This document shows positions 1 through 11,137 of a DNA stretch of 64,000 nucleotides, piece after piece. Each line of letters starts with the position of its first letter. The stretch's first letter is position 1. Source of the stretch: Pseudoips prasinana (lineage: Eukaryota; Arthropoda; Insecta; Lepidoptera; Nolidae); contig OX621265.1 in the NCBI GenBank assembly GCA_951640165.1, forward strand, positions 14,149,001 through 14,213,000, in the 5' to 3' direction. The notes below the pieces were generated by a model. That model was not told the DNA's origin. It ran no database searches and saw only the letters and a list, made by a program, of their open reading frames with translations. The translations under genes and the position numbers were made by a program.

Positions 1-110
1 ACCCATAAATAAGTAGTTGTTCTGATTCTGGTTGCAATTCGTGTCCATCTATTATATGTTTGTAAAGTACCCCGCAACACAGGGATTCGATTCCCTAGTG
101 CAGGCGTTGT
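1..110 (+). repeat. tSINE-1, 5'-truncated at the window edge
   Basis: The body and 3' half of the tRNA-derived SINE called tSINE-1 here. It shares the segment reading from acccataaatag to cagggattcgattccct with complete copies such as 15159-15345. The tRNA-like head lies outside the window. Confidence 0.8.
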
Positions 111-115
111 TTTTT

Positions 116-515
116 AAAATAAAATAGTAAAAAAAATGGTTGTAAAATATAATAAAATCTAAAATATAATTTAATATTAGACCTTTTTTTTATAATAATA
201 ATTTCTTTATTCTCCAAAAGATTTGTATAGATTAATAGTAAATCTAAATAAATCTAAATAGTACCTACAATAGTATGGTGGCCCGCACGTCAGGCAACCC
301 ACAACAACGTCAAAAAAATTCCTTATAGTAACTTAAATATTTCAGTACAGTACACGAAGAGCACCCAATATACATCAGCCCAGGGTGTAATCCAAAATTA
401 CTAATCTAGGTTAATTAATCTCGCTATGATGTGACTGAAGTATATTCATAGAAAAAGAATTACAATATATTTAAATATATTCTTTAAAATTTCTATAGAA
501 GTCTGGGTCTTTAAT
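116..515. other. AT-rich stretch, nothing recognised
   Basis: I see no coding potential, RNA gene or recognisable repeat here. The sequence is A/T-rich with short A and T runs. Confidence 0.5.
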
Positions 516-519
516 ATTA

Positions 520-630
520 ACTACACTTGTGGCGTGGTGGTTAAAGCGATCGCCTTGGTACATCTCACTGCCCGAACTGAGTTCGAGCCCCGTACTCAAC
601 AAGTATTTGTGTGACCCGTATACAAGGAGT
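520..630 (+). repeat. divergent tSINE-1 head
   Basis: A tRNA-like head (cttgtggcgtggtggttaaa, later gttcgagccccgta) is followed by tatttgtgtgacccgta, matching the start of tSINE-1 in diverged form. The box A and box B-like segments remain, but this is a SINE remnant and not a tRNA gene. Confidence 0.6.
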
Positions 631-1171
631 AAGAAAACCAAAAATCATCAATTGACAACATTTCATATTTTTAACTGGCATGTATTATTGCGTTATTTAA
701 AATTAATTCATAATTTCAACTTGAAAATTCGATGTATTCTAAAAAGACGTAAGCGGCAAATGACGCCATACATACGGTGGAATAGCCATCGATCTTTGCT
801 TTAATGAAACCCGTCAAAAAAATCACCGTCTTGTCAAACTCGTTGGCGCCTAAACTTGTTTACGTTTGTTTAATGTTTTTAATTTCAAATTAAATTAAAA
901 TCGTCAATATTAAATTTCGTTTCCAGCGTTGTTATCCTTATTATATTTCATTAAGTCATCACGAATTTTTTTTTTTTTTTTTTATTAATGGCAATCATGA
1001 CGAAAGTTTCGAAATTTAAAACCGTGAGTGACAATTGACAATTTGACATGTCTTGTTTGACATTAATGTCTTCGTTTAAAACATTGGAATGCTTAGGCAA
1101 AGGAAACTACCTCGTCCGCCGTATAAGTGACGTCATCACATCTTTTTTAGTTTTTATTTTTTTCCTCAGAA
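631..1171. other. unrecognised AT-rich stretch
   Basis: Contains a long T run near 965-983. I see no convincing gene or known repeat. Confidence 0.4.
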
Positions 1172-1495
1172 ATGAAGAAATATAAGAATATAAAAAAAAT
1201 ATATTTGAACTCAGGATACAAAAATAAAGAAATGGTATTTTTGTTTTACGGTGGTGTCAGTTTTGAAATATTGTCAATTGCTCAATCTCATCAATTAATT
1301 AAAGACGAACTACTAAATGAATGGCAATGTAGATGGAATACCCCAACCAAGAGTCGCCATCTGCACCAGTTCGCGGACCAGTTTCCGGACGTACGTGAAC
1401 GGATAAATAAAACTTGGCTAATCATAGACCATTGTGATGCACAATTTCTTACCGGACACGGTAGTTTTAAAAGTAAATTGTTTAGTTTCAAATAA
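1172..1495 (+). pseudogene. non-LTR retrotransposon fragment, RNase H tail region
   Basis: An open frame of 107 codons. From about residue 47 it reads like the segment after the RNase H domain of I/R1-type LINE polyproteins: NEWQCRW, then SRHLHQF, PDVRERI and finally QFLTGHGSF. Such proteins normally exceed 1000 residues, so this is only a fragment. The first 40 residues are lysine- and asparagine-rich and may be chance reading frame. It ends 34 bp before the palindrome at 1530-1614. The assignment comes from motif memory; a stray host exon is less likely. Confidence 0.5.
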
Positions 1496-1529
1496 GAATC
1501 TTAACCAATCTGTCTGTGCTCAACTTCCA

Positions 1530-1614
1530 TATGCTGCCACGCAATTTATAAATGCAGTAAAGAACATGTGAACGCCATGTTCTTTACTGCGTTTATAAAT
1601 TGCGTGGCAGCATA
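1530..1614. repeat. 39-bp quasi-palindrome with 7-nt spacer
   Basis: Arm 1530-1568 is the reverse complement of 1576-1614 with a single mismatch; the spacer is tgaacgc. No TIR-element features or target duplication are seen around it. Confidence 0.9.
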
Positions 1615-1678
1615 CTTTGGGAGTGTGATCTCGGACAAAATGAGCGTAATACTATGTTTAAAAGCTTATTTATTATTA

Positions 1679-2001
1679 TCTATACATATAACAAAATCGT
1701 AGCAAAGTCAAAACTGTACGTGGAATATCTTTTTAAAAGGATACTTGGGGCGTTATCTACAATAGATATCGCAGCCAAAAATATAGTTTTTAGAATTTTT
1801 GTCTGTGTGTCTGTTTGTCTGTATGTATGTCCGGGCTAAACTCAAGAAGTACTGCATGGATTTTCTTCAAGTTTTGCATGAATATTACTAAGAGGTCGGG
1901 TCAACATATAGCCTACATATTATTACGCTATCACCTACGGGAGGGGGGACTTATGATGATTTATAAAATTTAACGTGGGTAAAACCGCGGGGCACATCTA
2001 G
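1679..2001 (+). mobile_element. Helitron-A, complete non-autonomous copy
   Basis: It begins TC (tctatacatataac) and ends with a hairpin (gcggg / taaaa / ccgcgg) followed by ggcacatCTAG and a T. This is the Helitron 3' terminus: a short GC hairpin about 10 nt before CTRR, with insertion next to T and no target duplication. The interior is shared with copies at 5690-6022 and 16478-16805. It carries no Rep/helicase coding. Confidence 0.8.
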
Positions 2002-2211
2002 TCTGAAATATTTAACAAAGGTTTTTTTCAGAAGCGTTGAATTTATTCAACTTACGTAAAAATGTAACAGTGTCCAAACAAATACAATTATAATCTGAAC
2101 AAAAGATTTCATCTTTATAATTACATACATGAAAGTATAAAATGTGTTGTCATATCTCGTATTATTAGGCAAGGTTGAGTGTTTGAGTAATAATTATGGG
2201 TGGTAACACGA

Positions 2212-2890
2212 CTGCCTCGTTGGTCTAGCGGTAGCGTGTTCAGCCGCAGAGTACGAGGTCCTGGGCTCAAATCCCTGGTAGGGCCAAAAGCGTTTTAAGA
2301 GAGGTAGTGCACAGCGTTCATTCGCTCAAAGAGCAGCCCGACTGGGGGAGTACCTCCACCTTACAGAAGACATTCCTTAATAATAACATTAATAATTTAA
2401 TGTTGTGTTTCCGAGTATGAGTAAGATTGCTAGAGCTCATTGGGGTGGGGGGAAGGGTCAGCAACGCTTGTTTGCTGACTCTTAAAGGCCGGCAACGCAC
2501 CCGCGACTCCTCTGGTGTTGCGAGTGTCCATGGGCGGCAGTGATCACTTACTATCAGGTGACCTACTTGCTCGTTTGTCGCCCCTCTGACATAAAAAAAA
2601 AGATTTTGGGACATTTCTGTAAAAAGAAAAATTTCTCAACATCAGCCCGAAGTCTGGGAGATGACGGTATTATACCCCCGTGCCTCGGAGAGCACTTAAA
2701 GTAGTCGGTACTGTACCTGACCTCTTTCCGGTCGTGTCGCTAGGCGTCCCATCGCATCACGAGAGTGATGGAATAGAAAGTGCTCCTGTGTTTGCACACA
2801 CTTGAGCACTATAATATGTCCCGCGCAGATGGATAATCTCTCTTGAGACTGGCCGCCGTGGCCGAAATTCAGCTAGGAGAACATTTAGTT
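2212..2890 (+). repeat. tSINE-3 split by a nested retroposon
   Basis: The tRNA-derived head (tcgttggtctagcggtagcg and gttcaaatccc-like box B) is at 2212-2297. The rest of the SINE resumes at about 2600 (ttttgggac) and runs to 2890. The gap is retroposon P2 at 2298-2599. Confidence 0.8.
2298..2599 (+). mobile_element. P2 A-tailed retroposon nested in tSINE-3
   Basis: A 300-bp sequence ending in an A run (cataaaaaaaaag). It shares its body (gcaacgcaccc, agtgatcactta, caggtgacct) with the inverted copy at 17079-17380. Both copies sit inside tSINE-3. Confidence 0.7.
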
Positions 2891-3131
2891 CTCAAAATAG
2901 GGGAAAGGCAAGTCTAATTGAAGAATCTTTGACATCGGTATCATATTAAAAAACAAACATGCGGGGCAGTCTTTGGGGATTGCCGATGGAAGTGAAAACT
3001 ATTTTTTCATTTCTCATACTCGGAAAGTAGTGTTTCTTTGTTCCGAGTAGCGAGTGGAAGATGCTATTTCCCACCGTTGGGCGGTAAAGACTCATATTAA
3101 TTGATTAAATATCAAAAATAGGACTAAATTT

Positions 3132-4454
3132 GGTTAGGTAGGCTATAAATAATCTAACATAATTAAGAAAGAACGCTCCAGTCATGTGAGCGTATAAACG
3201 ACCAGTGTGAATCAAAGAAAAGGACCTCTATCTTGTGAATATTCGATCAGGTCACGTGTCTTGATGCGAGTTTAACATATTTTACCCATTCCAAAAAAGT
3301 GCACAACGCCACTAAAAACAAGAAAATGAAACCTATATTGACGAAACCTACACGTCACGTCATCTTGCTTTATTCAAATATTCTGCAATGAACAATGAAT
3401 TCTAAAAGACTACTAATATTATAAATGTGAAAGTTTGTGAGTCCCTTTCACTCAACCCGACGGGGCTGGTTGGAGTTATGGCGCAGCAACAGCTTAACGT
3501 GTTCTCAAAGACACTGGCCAGAAGTGCTGGGTGTATTTTTTGCCAGAATAAGCTAGTCAACTGCTCAGGACTGAGGTACTCTCGATTCCTTCACTTAACG
3601 CCCTAGTTTACTTGTCTTGCCAAAAATACGAACAAATTATCCTAAGAAGAGTATTACCTATGAGGGAGCACAACTATTCAACCAATTACCCTCCTATTTA
3701 AAAAATGTTAACTCATTCGGCAGTTGTCGGGCTCAACTGTTTGAATATATAATGGAACATTACCCTGTTAAATCTTCAGCGTAATCTCAACATTTGAGAT
3801 GAAAACTGTGGAGTGTCTATCACACATACCTTCCTAAAAAGGATACCTATATTATGTATAATTCGGTGACGGTTACCTTTATTAAATTTGCCAAATGTAT
3901 AGGTATATTCTCATGTAAGTGGCTCTGTCTTTTATGAGAATGAATGATTTAAACCTAAAACCCGACGGGGCTGGCTGGAAATATAGCGCAGTACCAACAC
4001 CTTTACGTGCTGTCTAAGCCACCGGTACTGGCTATAAGTTCAGGGTGTATTTTTGGCCAGAAGAAGCAAGCCAACTGCGCAGGACAGGGGCACTCTCAAT
4101 TCCTTTCAATGAACCCGACGAAGCTCGCTGCAAATATGCATCCGTGCATTTTTTGCTACATGCCCCAGGCCATAACGCGCGTATGCGCGTATTGATAAAT
4201 TGTTCTTATTCTTCTTCAGTGCCCGACGACACCTCTCTGAGACTATTGATATTTTTGAACTGAACAGTTCTTTAGCGGCATTGTTTTGGGATGGGATGGT
4301 GGTTTTAAACATGCGTCAGGATCCGTGACCTGATCGAATATTCGCAAGATGGAGAGTCTTTTTTTATTTCACACTGGCCGTTTATATCTGCACTCACATG
4401 ACCGCCGTATTTTTTCTTAATTATGTTAGAATTTTTACAACCGACCGCCTAACC
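3132..4454. mobile_element. TIR DNA transposon of about 1.3 kb, unassigned superfamily
   Basis: The left end (ggttaggtagg, then tctaacataattaag, cagtcatgtgag, aatattcgatcaggtcac) recurs inverted at 4302-4454, giving imperfect TIRs of roughly 150-170 bp. The interior holds a Helitron-like fragment near 3415 and two diverged copies of the 210-bp repeat found at 4463-4882. No transposase coding is visible and no clear target duplication could be read. Confidence 0.6.
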
Positions 4455-4462
4455 CTGAAAAT

Positions 4463-4882
4463 ATGGCGATGCAACAACAGCTTTAGGTGCTCACCGAGAC
4501 ACCGGTACTGGTCATATGTAATGGGTGTAATTGTTGCCAGAATTAGCTACCCTACTGCTCACGACATGTCTGGCCGGAGAAAGGCGCTGCACTACCAACA
4601 ACTGGCTTATCAGTCAGAGTCACTAAGCACTAGATAAACAGACCAGTCAAATAACAATTATCATTATCAACTATGGCGATGCAACAACAGCTTTAGGTGC
4701 TCTCCGAGACACCGGTACTGACCATATGTACTGGGTGTATTTTTTGCCAGAGTTAGCTAGCCTACTGCTCACGACAGGTCTGGCCGGAGAAAGGCGCTGC
4801 ACCACCAACAACTGGCTAAGCAGTCAGAGTCACTAAGCACTAGACCAACAGACCAGTCAAATAACAATTATTATTATCAACT
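4463..4882 (+). repeat. 210-bp tandem duplication
   Basis: Two adjacent units (4463-4672 and 4673-4882) both start atggcgatgcaacaacagc and stay highly similar, sharing gagacaccggtactg and ctggccggagaaagg. More diverged copies lie at about 3458-3590 and 3958-4100. Confidence 0.85.
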
Positions 4883-5057
4883 AGCTGTGCCCCGCGGTTT
4901 TACCCGCGTTAATCTTTATAAATTATAGCCCATGTGTTAATCCAGGGTGTCAGCTAACTCCATACCAAATTTTATTATAATTGCTCCAGCTGTTTAGCCG
5001 TGAAGAAGTAACAAACAGACACACTCACAAACTTTTTCCTTCATAATATTAGTGTAA
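4881..5057 (-). mobile_element. Helitron-C, short copy
   Basis: On the minus strand the 3' end is the hairpin gcgggtaaaaccgcgg plus ggcacagCTAG. The plus strand therefore starts ctagctgtgccccgcgg and ends aatattagtg, the reverse of the TC...CTAATATTA start. Confidence 0.75.
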
Positions 5058-5273
5058 TGAACATAATTTTGATTATGAACATAGGTTGATTGGCCGGTTG
5101 TGAGGCACTGGAATACCGTACACGAATCTGGAGGGGTCCTATACAATGTAAAATAGTGCTCATGTAATCATTTTATAATTTGTAATATTGACATTTAATA
5201 TTGAGTTATAAGTTTTGTTTACTAACAATATATGGAATATTTATGAATCCGAAATAAAATGAATAATAGTAAT

Positions 5274-5460
5274 TATAGTCGCCTCGCCGCTTTGTGTGAC
5301 GGGTTCGAGTCCTTCGCCGGACAACTATTTGTGTGACCCATAAATAGTTGTTCAGAGAGTGGATGTAATTTGTGTCCGTCTATTATATGTTTGTAAAGTG
5401 ACCCGCGCGCAACACAGGGATTAAATTGCCTGGTGTGGGCGTTGTCTTTTAAAAAAAATC
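5274..5460 (+). repeat. tSINE-1
   Basis: Head with gtcgcctcgccgc and gggttcgagtcc, body actatttgtgtgacccataa, then the terminal segment before an A-rich tail. The very 5' end of the head is missing. Confidence 0.8.
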
Positions 5461-5689
5461 TTGACAATTCCCCACCCTGGTGACAACCCTATACCGCAAG
5501 TTTAGTATATAATATAGAATGTGTACAGTCCGTAGTGCCATCCGCTTATGAAATCGCATCGGTCTCGCCCACTGCCTTTCACGCGCTTAGCTAGGGTTGC
5601 CAACTTTTTTACTAGAAATAAAGTGTATTTACGTCTATGGACAATATTAAACAATAATTTAGAAAACGTAACAGTATTTTATTTATTTA

Positions 5690-6022
5690 CTAGTTGTGCC
5701 CCGCGGTTTTACCCGCTTTAAATTTTATAAATTAACACTGCTCCTCAGCTATCGCGCTATCCCCCATAGATGATAGCGTGATAATATGTAACCTATATGT
5801 TGACCCGACCTCTTAGTGATATTCATGCAAAATTTGAAGTAAATCCATGCAGTACTTTTTGAGTTTAGCCCGGACATACATACAGACAAACCAACACACA
5901 GACAAAATTTCTAAAAACAATATTTTTGGTTTCGATATCGATTGTAGATCACGGCCCAAGTAACCTTTTAAAAATATTCAATGTACAGTTTTGACTTTCC
6001 TACGATTTTTTTATATGTAAGA
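5690..6022 (-). mobile_element. Helitron-A nested in the hAT-like element
   Basis: Full-length reverse copy: the plus strand begins CTAGttgtgccccgcgg and ends ttatatgtaaga, the complement of the TC start. It interrupts the host element after ttatttatttac. Confidence 0.8.
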
Positions 6023-6044
6023 TTGTTTTAATTTTTTTTTATAA

Positions 6045-6232
6045 TACAACGCCCGCACTAGGGAATATAATCCCTGTGTCGCAGGATACTTTACAAACAT
6101 ATAATTGACAGACACAAAGTAGATCCAGACTCAGAACAACTATTTATGGGTCACACAAATAATTGTCTTGCGCGGGATTGGGACCAGGGACACGAAGCGG
6201 CGAGGCGACTGTCTTAGCCGCTGCGCCACGTG
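6045..6232 (-). repeat. tSINE-1 nested in the hAT-like element
   Basis: A complete reverse copy from acaacgcccgcactaggga to the head ttagccgctgcgccacgtg. Confidence 0.8.
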
Positions 6233-6636
6233 CAGTTTCAAATACATATTTTTAGAGCTTCTCACACAACTTACTAATTTACAATCTTTGTGGCTGCGCT
6301 GCACTGAGCAGTGAACGCCCTCTGACTAAATAAATGTAAACAGTATTTTGTATACTTTATTTTAGTTCAACAGTAAAAAGTATAATTTAGTGAAAAACAG
6401 TATACTACTGTTCAAAACTGTATAGTTGGCAACCCTACGCTCAGCCTGAGTACTTAGACCCTTTTTATTCTGTTGTTCATTCGGGCAAATGAGCTTAAAA
6501 GGCTAACATTACTGATGATGATTATTGAATATATAAGAAATGAAAGTAGATTACGTAATATGAATGGGTAAATAATGTATATTATGTAATATAATAAATA
6601 GACTGTGAGTTTTATGGTGTTTTTTTGTCTGACGGT

Positions 6637-6900
6637 CATCGTAGCCTAGTTGGTAGTGCTCCTGCCTACGAAGCTGGTGGTCCTGGGTTCGAATCCCGCT
6701 AAGTGCAAATATTTGTGTGATGAGCACGAATATTTGTTTCTGAGTCATGGATGTTTTCTATGTATATAAGTAGATATTTATCTATCTATATATTATAAGT
6801 ATGTATATCGTCGCCTTGTACCCATAGTACAAGCTTTGCTTAGTTTGGGGCTAGGATGATCTGTGTGACATTGTCCCAAGATATTATATTATTATATTTT
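6637..6900 (+). repeat. tSINE-2, complete
   Basis: The tRNA-like head has box A (tagcctagttggtagtgc) and box B (gggttcgaatcccgc). The body reads atgagcacgaatatttgt, ttgcttagtttggggctag and ends gatattatattatt. It is a Pol III-type SINE without coding capacity. Confidence 0.85.
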
Positions 6901-6949
6901 TTTTTATTAGGATCTTCCAACCTGTAATCTTTTACACAGGCTTAGTAAA

Positions 6950-7110
6950 AGTAGAGTAAAATACTCTTTATTGTACACCATAACTTAAATTAAGAATGAA
7001 CACACATAAATACAAACACACATAAGTACAAAGGGCGGTCTTATCGCTACTGCGATTTCTTCCAGACAACCAATTATGGAGTGGATAGACGAAGGAAAGG
7101 GAAAACAGGG
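6950..7110 (-). repeat. LINE 3'-end fragment (AATAAAGAGTATT type)
   Basis: On the minus strand this ends gtacaataaagagtatttta and includes aagaccgccctttgtac. The same 3' tail appears at 12035-12165, 14822-15015, 21714-21870 and 29990-30121. Confidence 0.65.
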
Positions 7111-7311
7111 TAGATAGGTGCAACAATAGGTCAACTTAATGTAAACTTAAACGAATAATACAACATAAATATAATAATAATAAAAAATAAATACATAGAA
7201 TAATTAAAGCTGTCCAAGAAAGCAGGAATACGTGAAAAAACTAAAGACGACAGTGGTAAATATTTGTGCTTAGGTACTAGGCAGATAAATAATAGCTTAT
7301 TCGTAATTATA

Positions 7312-7698
7312 CAACATGTAACTTAATTAACGCACATTCTGAACATATTTTGTTCAGAATCGTTTTCTGAGTCGATTTATATAATTTTTAATAAAGGTAA
7401 TTTTTTATTCCAATATAATTAAAACTACGGAAATTATTGTCATATTAACCCTGTACAGTCAAAACAAATTGAAATAGACCGTAAGTCAAAGTAATAAGAC
7501 TTTTAAAATCGCAGTTTTATTTGTATTCAAACAAATTTCAATACAAATTAAAAAAAATTAACCTTATTCCGTGAAACTAATTTAGAAAATAACAATGCAT
7601 ATACATGTTAAATTAAAAATTAAGTTTATGTATTATGATTACAACATAATATTCTAATTGGGGTGTTTGAGGGTGTGCGTTAATTACGTTACATGTTG
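7312..7698. mobile_element. MITE-T, complete, TA target duplication
   Basis: TIRs start CAACATGTAACTTAATTAAC (left) and, inverted on the right, CAACATGTAACGTAATTAAC. Each is flanked by TA (7310-7311 and 7699-7700). At 387 bp with no coding it is a miniature element, compatible with Tc1/mariner-type mobilisation. The second copy is at 25608-26203. Confidence 0.85.
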
Positions 7699-7849
7699 TA
7701 TTGTGCTTAGTTGGTATGCATCTTTAATTATAGCAGAGCTGAATTTATATTCAGTCTATTTATAACAATTTTTACAGTGTGATACGTACAATTCATTTAC
7801 AAGAACAAAATTAAGTTATTAAATTAAATGGATACATAATCTAATTCTT

Positions 7850-8012
7850 GTGTCGCGGGGTACTTTACAAACATATACTTAATAGACAGACACAAATTAC
7901 ATCCAGACTCAGAACAACTATTTATGGGTCACACAAATAGTTGTCCGGCGCGGGAGTCGAACCCGCGACAAAAAGCGGTGAGGCTTAGCCGCTGCGCCCC
8001 ACGTGCAGTCTA
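7850..8012 (-). repeat. tSINE-1
   Basis: Reverse copy with tgtgtcgcggggtactttac, gagtcgaacccgcgac and the head complement ttagccgctgcgcc. Confidence 0.8.
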
Positions 8013-8556
8013 TTAAACAAAAAAAAAATATTAATCTTAATCACGCATCCTGTTCACAATTAAAAATTAAAAAAAGAAAAGGAATAAAAATATATATAGG
8101 AATAAAAGTATATCATAATATTAATACGTGATTGAAGAAAATCTTTGTTTTTACTGCTTTTTACGAAAATTACGCGGACGGAGGAGTATGAAATTTAGGA
8201 CAGGTAAAGTTGATATGGCGAAGGAGTGCAGAAAGTTAGCTTTTTTATATAATAGGTATTAGTAATTATATATTTTAATAAAAATAAACATTAATTACCA
8301 GATTAATATTAATTTTCTTTAATGTCTATAGTCTTAGACAATAGAACCTCAATGGTTGAATTTCGAAAAAGTGTGATCGCTAGTATAAATAAATCTACAA
8401 ATATCTGTGAGCATTTAGCTGTCACTAAATGCTCGAAGACAATTATCAATGCCTAATCCTCCTACCATTACGTGCTCAAATGAGTTTTCAATAATCTTTT
8501 GAATCTGCCAAGAGAGTAATATTATATAAATGTAATACCTTCCATTCTATGGAGGA
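8013..8556. other. unrecognised stretch
   Basis: AT-rich with A runs. I see no gene or identifiable repeat. Confidence 0.4.
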
Positions 8557-8574
8557 ACACTTGATTGTATCAAC

Positions 8575-8886
8575 TTTTTTTTCGATAAGTCAGGTGAAAT
8601 GCTTACGCATGCCACCCGCAAAAAGTGTCTGCGGGTGGGTATGTCGGTCTCGCACCGACTAAACCTAACCTGCCATGGATTTACTGTAGCACCTGATGGG
8701 GGCATCCCCGGGAACGTATGCTGCTCCGGTGCCCCTCTTTTGCGCCATCTCTTAGATGGTCAGGACACGTTCAGTGGTAGGGCTCTGGCTTGCCATTCTC
8801 TATCGCAGACTCCTGCCAGTCCGGTTACTGCGCCACAGACAAATCACTGTCTTCCCGGAGCTGCTTGCACGTGGCAGCAGTAGAGG
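8575..8886 (-). mobile_element. P1 A-tailed retroposon with long target duplication
   Basis: A poly-T start (the A-tail of a minus-strand insertion) is followed by cgataag and a GC-rich body. The flanks repeat acacttgattgtat-caac (8557-8574 and 8887-8905), a target duplication of about 18 bp. Related copies are at 12778-12912 and 32571-32729. The open frame across it is incidental. Origin unknown; it could be SINE-like. Confidence 0.7.
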
Positions 8887-9046
8887 ACACTTGATTGTAT
8901 TCAACTGACAGTCTCACAATCGGAGAGTGTTGCCCAAGGTTGGATCTATGACGAGGGGCTCTTACTAATCTTCTCTTTATATAGATTCACTTTATTAGAG
9001 TATTTGCCAAGTTATTTGCTTATGAATTCTATATTATGCAGTGTTT

Positions 9047-9403
9047 TCGTTATTTCGCAGAGAACGAGGTCCTGGGTTCAAATCCCGGGTCGGGCCAAAA
9101 AGTGATTTTGGGACTATTCTGTAAAAAGAAAAAAATCACAGCATCAGCCCGAAGTCTGGGAGTTGGCGGTATTATACTCCCGTGCCTCGGAGAGCACGTA
9201 AAGCCGTCGGTCCTGTACCTGACCTCTTTCCGTTCGTGTCGCCTAGGCGTCCCATCGGATCATGAGAGTGTTGGAATAGAAAGTGCTCCTGTGTTTGTGC
9301 ACATACTTGAGCACTATAATATGTCCCGCGCAGATGGCTAATCTCTGTTGAGACTGGCCGCCGTGGCCGAAATTCGGCTAGGAGGACATTATTATTATTA
9401 GGT
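9047..9403 (+). repeat. tSINE-3, head slightly truncated
   Basis: Contains gaggtcctgggttcaaatcc (box B), the body cagcccgaagtctgggag and the 3' end gctaggaggacattattatt. Confidence 0.85.
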
Positions 9404-9442
9404 AAAGTCAAATAAAGTTCGTCATTCAAAGTTCAAGCCCTC

Positions 9443-9470
9443 CTAGTAAAGTAATGGTAAACTTTACTAG
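9443..9470. repeat. 10-bp inverted repeat, 8-nt spacer
   Basis: ctagtaaagt (9443-9452) and its complement actttactag (9461-9470). Minor, but close to the longer palindrome at 9719-9774. Confidence 0.8.
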
Positions 9471-9718
9471 AAGCTACTATGGAGTTTTGGAATCAACTCA
9501 GAAAATCACAATTCACGGTAATATACCACATTCTAACCCTTATGTCTACCTATGTCGAAAAATCTTCCATTTATTTCAGAATCGGAGAGTGTTGGCCAAA
9601 GGAGACGGGTATTTCTGGGCCTGACTGTAATAAGTTGAGATATGGTTTAAAAAAACCGTTATATTTTTCTTATTCAAACTGTAAAAAATTTACCCAATTT
9701 AAAATCTGGAAAACGAGA

Positions 9719-9774
9719 AATCTCAAAATAAGTTTAAGTCACGTTAATTCGTGACTTAAACTTATTTTGAGATT
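9719..9774. repeat. perfect 25-bp palindrome, 6-nt spacer
   Basis: Arm 9719-9743 and arm 9750-9774 are exact reverse complements around ttaatt. Flanks show no TIR element. Confidence 0.95.
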
Positions 9775-10960
9775 GTTGTTGATTACTATAATCGATTAAC
9801 GTAGATGAGTTCAAACAATGTAATATAAAAACTATTGCACCAGACACCAGGTAACCGATTTAATCATAATAATTATTAAATACATTAACATAATGTCAAC
9901 AGTAAAAAATTAAATATCAACAAAATAAATAGAAATCATAATATCGGTTATCGTTCAAATCGATTTATTAATTATTGGCAACTATATTTTTAATCTATGC
10001 TGACAGTGACTGATGACAGATTTAGAATCTTAATCTATGATCGGTCACTCGTTTCTTGTATCGTTTAGTGCGTGTGTGATTAGTATTTTTTATTGTTCTG
10101 TTTATATAACCCTCGACAACTGCATTCTCTCTACGGACTTCTGATATTGCTTAACGTGTACGACTTTTGCTAACATACTGGACACGGATAACTATTAAAT
10201 AGCAATCGCCCTTAAAAATCAGCTGTTTAGTATAGGTTGGTACATAACCTCTCTATTTAGTACTAAATCTTTTATAACTCTGCTCACAGATTGAATAAAT
10301 CCATGGAATTTTTAGTTATTGGCTGAAAATTTATAGACGTATTAATTGACACCACTTTTATCTTTTTACATCAGGGCCTAATATTGTATGAAAATGTATC
10401 CGTCTCCTTTGTTTCAATAACTAGTGGCCTCTTTATACACTCGATTAGAGAGAGTTTTTGCCAAGTAATTTGATTAATCAACTAATTTGCTTATGAATTA
10501 GGTTTTTAGAACTTTATTTCTCGTAAGAACTTAACATCTCGCTTGAATGAGTTCTTGACTGCCACGATCATGGATATTGACAAACGAAAATGCGCCCGGC
10601 ACTACATAGTCGTCACCGTCAAAAGGTACAACGATTTGCCGACTTGGTAATGTAATAACAATAATATCTTAGAATATTATTCTAATATAGGATATATTTA
10701 TTTAAAAAAATTACAAGATATTTTAGACAAACTGTAAAACAGACCAGGTTGTCTTGGTATGTTTTTCACTTCGTGTGTAATTTAATAAAAATGTAGTGAT
10801 GTGTATTATAATAGGTACTTTATATACTTAACTTGTGCATATCACAGCACCAAATTTTAAGTGAACTCCCCCTCGCAAAAAAACCATTGTTATTTATGTG
10901 GCTCTTACATCACTAATATACTTTCTGTAATTTATTGAACAATAAAAAAAAACTTATACC
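9775..10960. other. long unrecognised AT-rich stretch
   Basis: No open frame of note, no tRNA-like head and no Helitron terminus. It could be host intron or intergenic DNA, which cannot be told apart here. Confidence 0.4.
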
Positions 10961-10964
10961 TACA

Positions 10965-11137
10965 TATACTACTTTTCTTTTCTTTTGTACATTTTTATAC
11001 TTTTATAGATTATTACACCCAGACTGAGGACAAACAGACATGTTCATGCACGCAAATATATGTCCTGGGTGGAAATTGAAGCCACGAAAGCCACGCGGCG
11101 TGCAAAGCAAGCATTTACCAACCACGCCACAGGCCCA
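10965..11137 (-). repeat. tSINE-4, 5' half
   Basis: Reverse copy with tacacccagactgaggacaa, tgttcatgcacgcaaatat, tgtcctgggtgg and the head complement aagcatttaccaaccacgcc. Confidence 0.75.

Larger units (their letters stand above)
5592..6437. mobile_element. non-autonomous hAT-like element with two nested insertions
   Basis: The ends are TAGGGTTGCCAAC and GTTGGCAACCCTA. The flanks are cgcttagc (5584-5591) and cgctcagc (6438-6445), an 8-bp target duplication with one mismatch, as hAT elements make. A shorter relative is at 31961-32378. Inside are Helitron-A (5690-6022) and tSINE-1 (6045-6232), both inserted later. Confidence 0.8.

Noticed and set aside
8599..8883. 94-codon open frame, Cys- and His-containing
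   Set aside because: It lies wholly within retroposon P1 on its antisense strand; other P1 copies do not keep it open.
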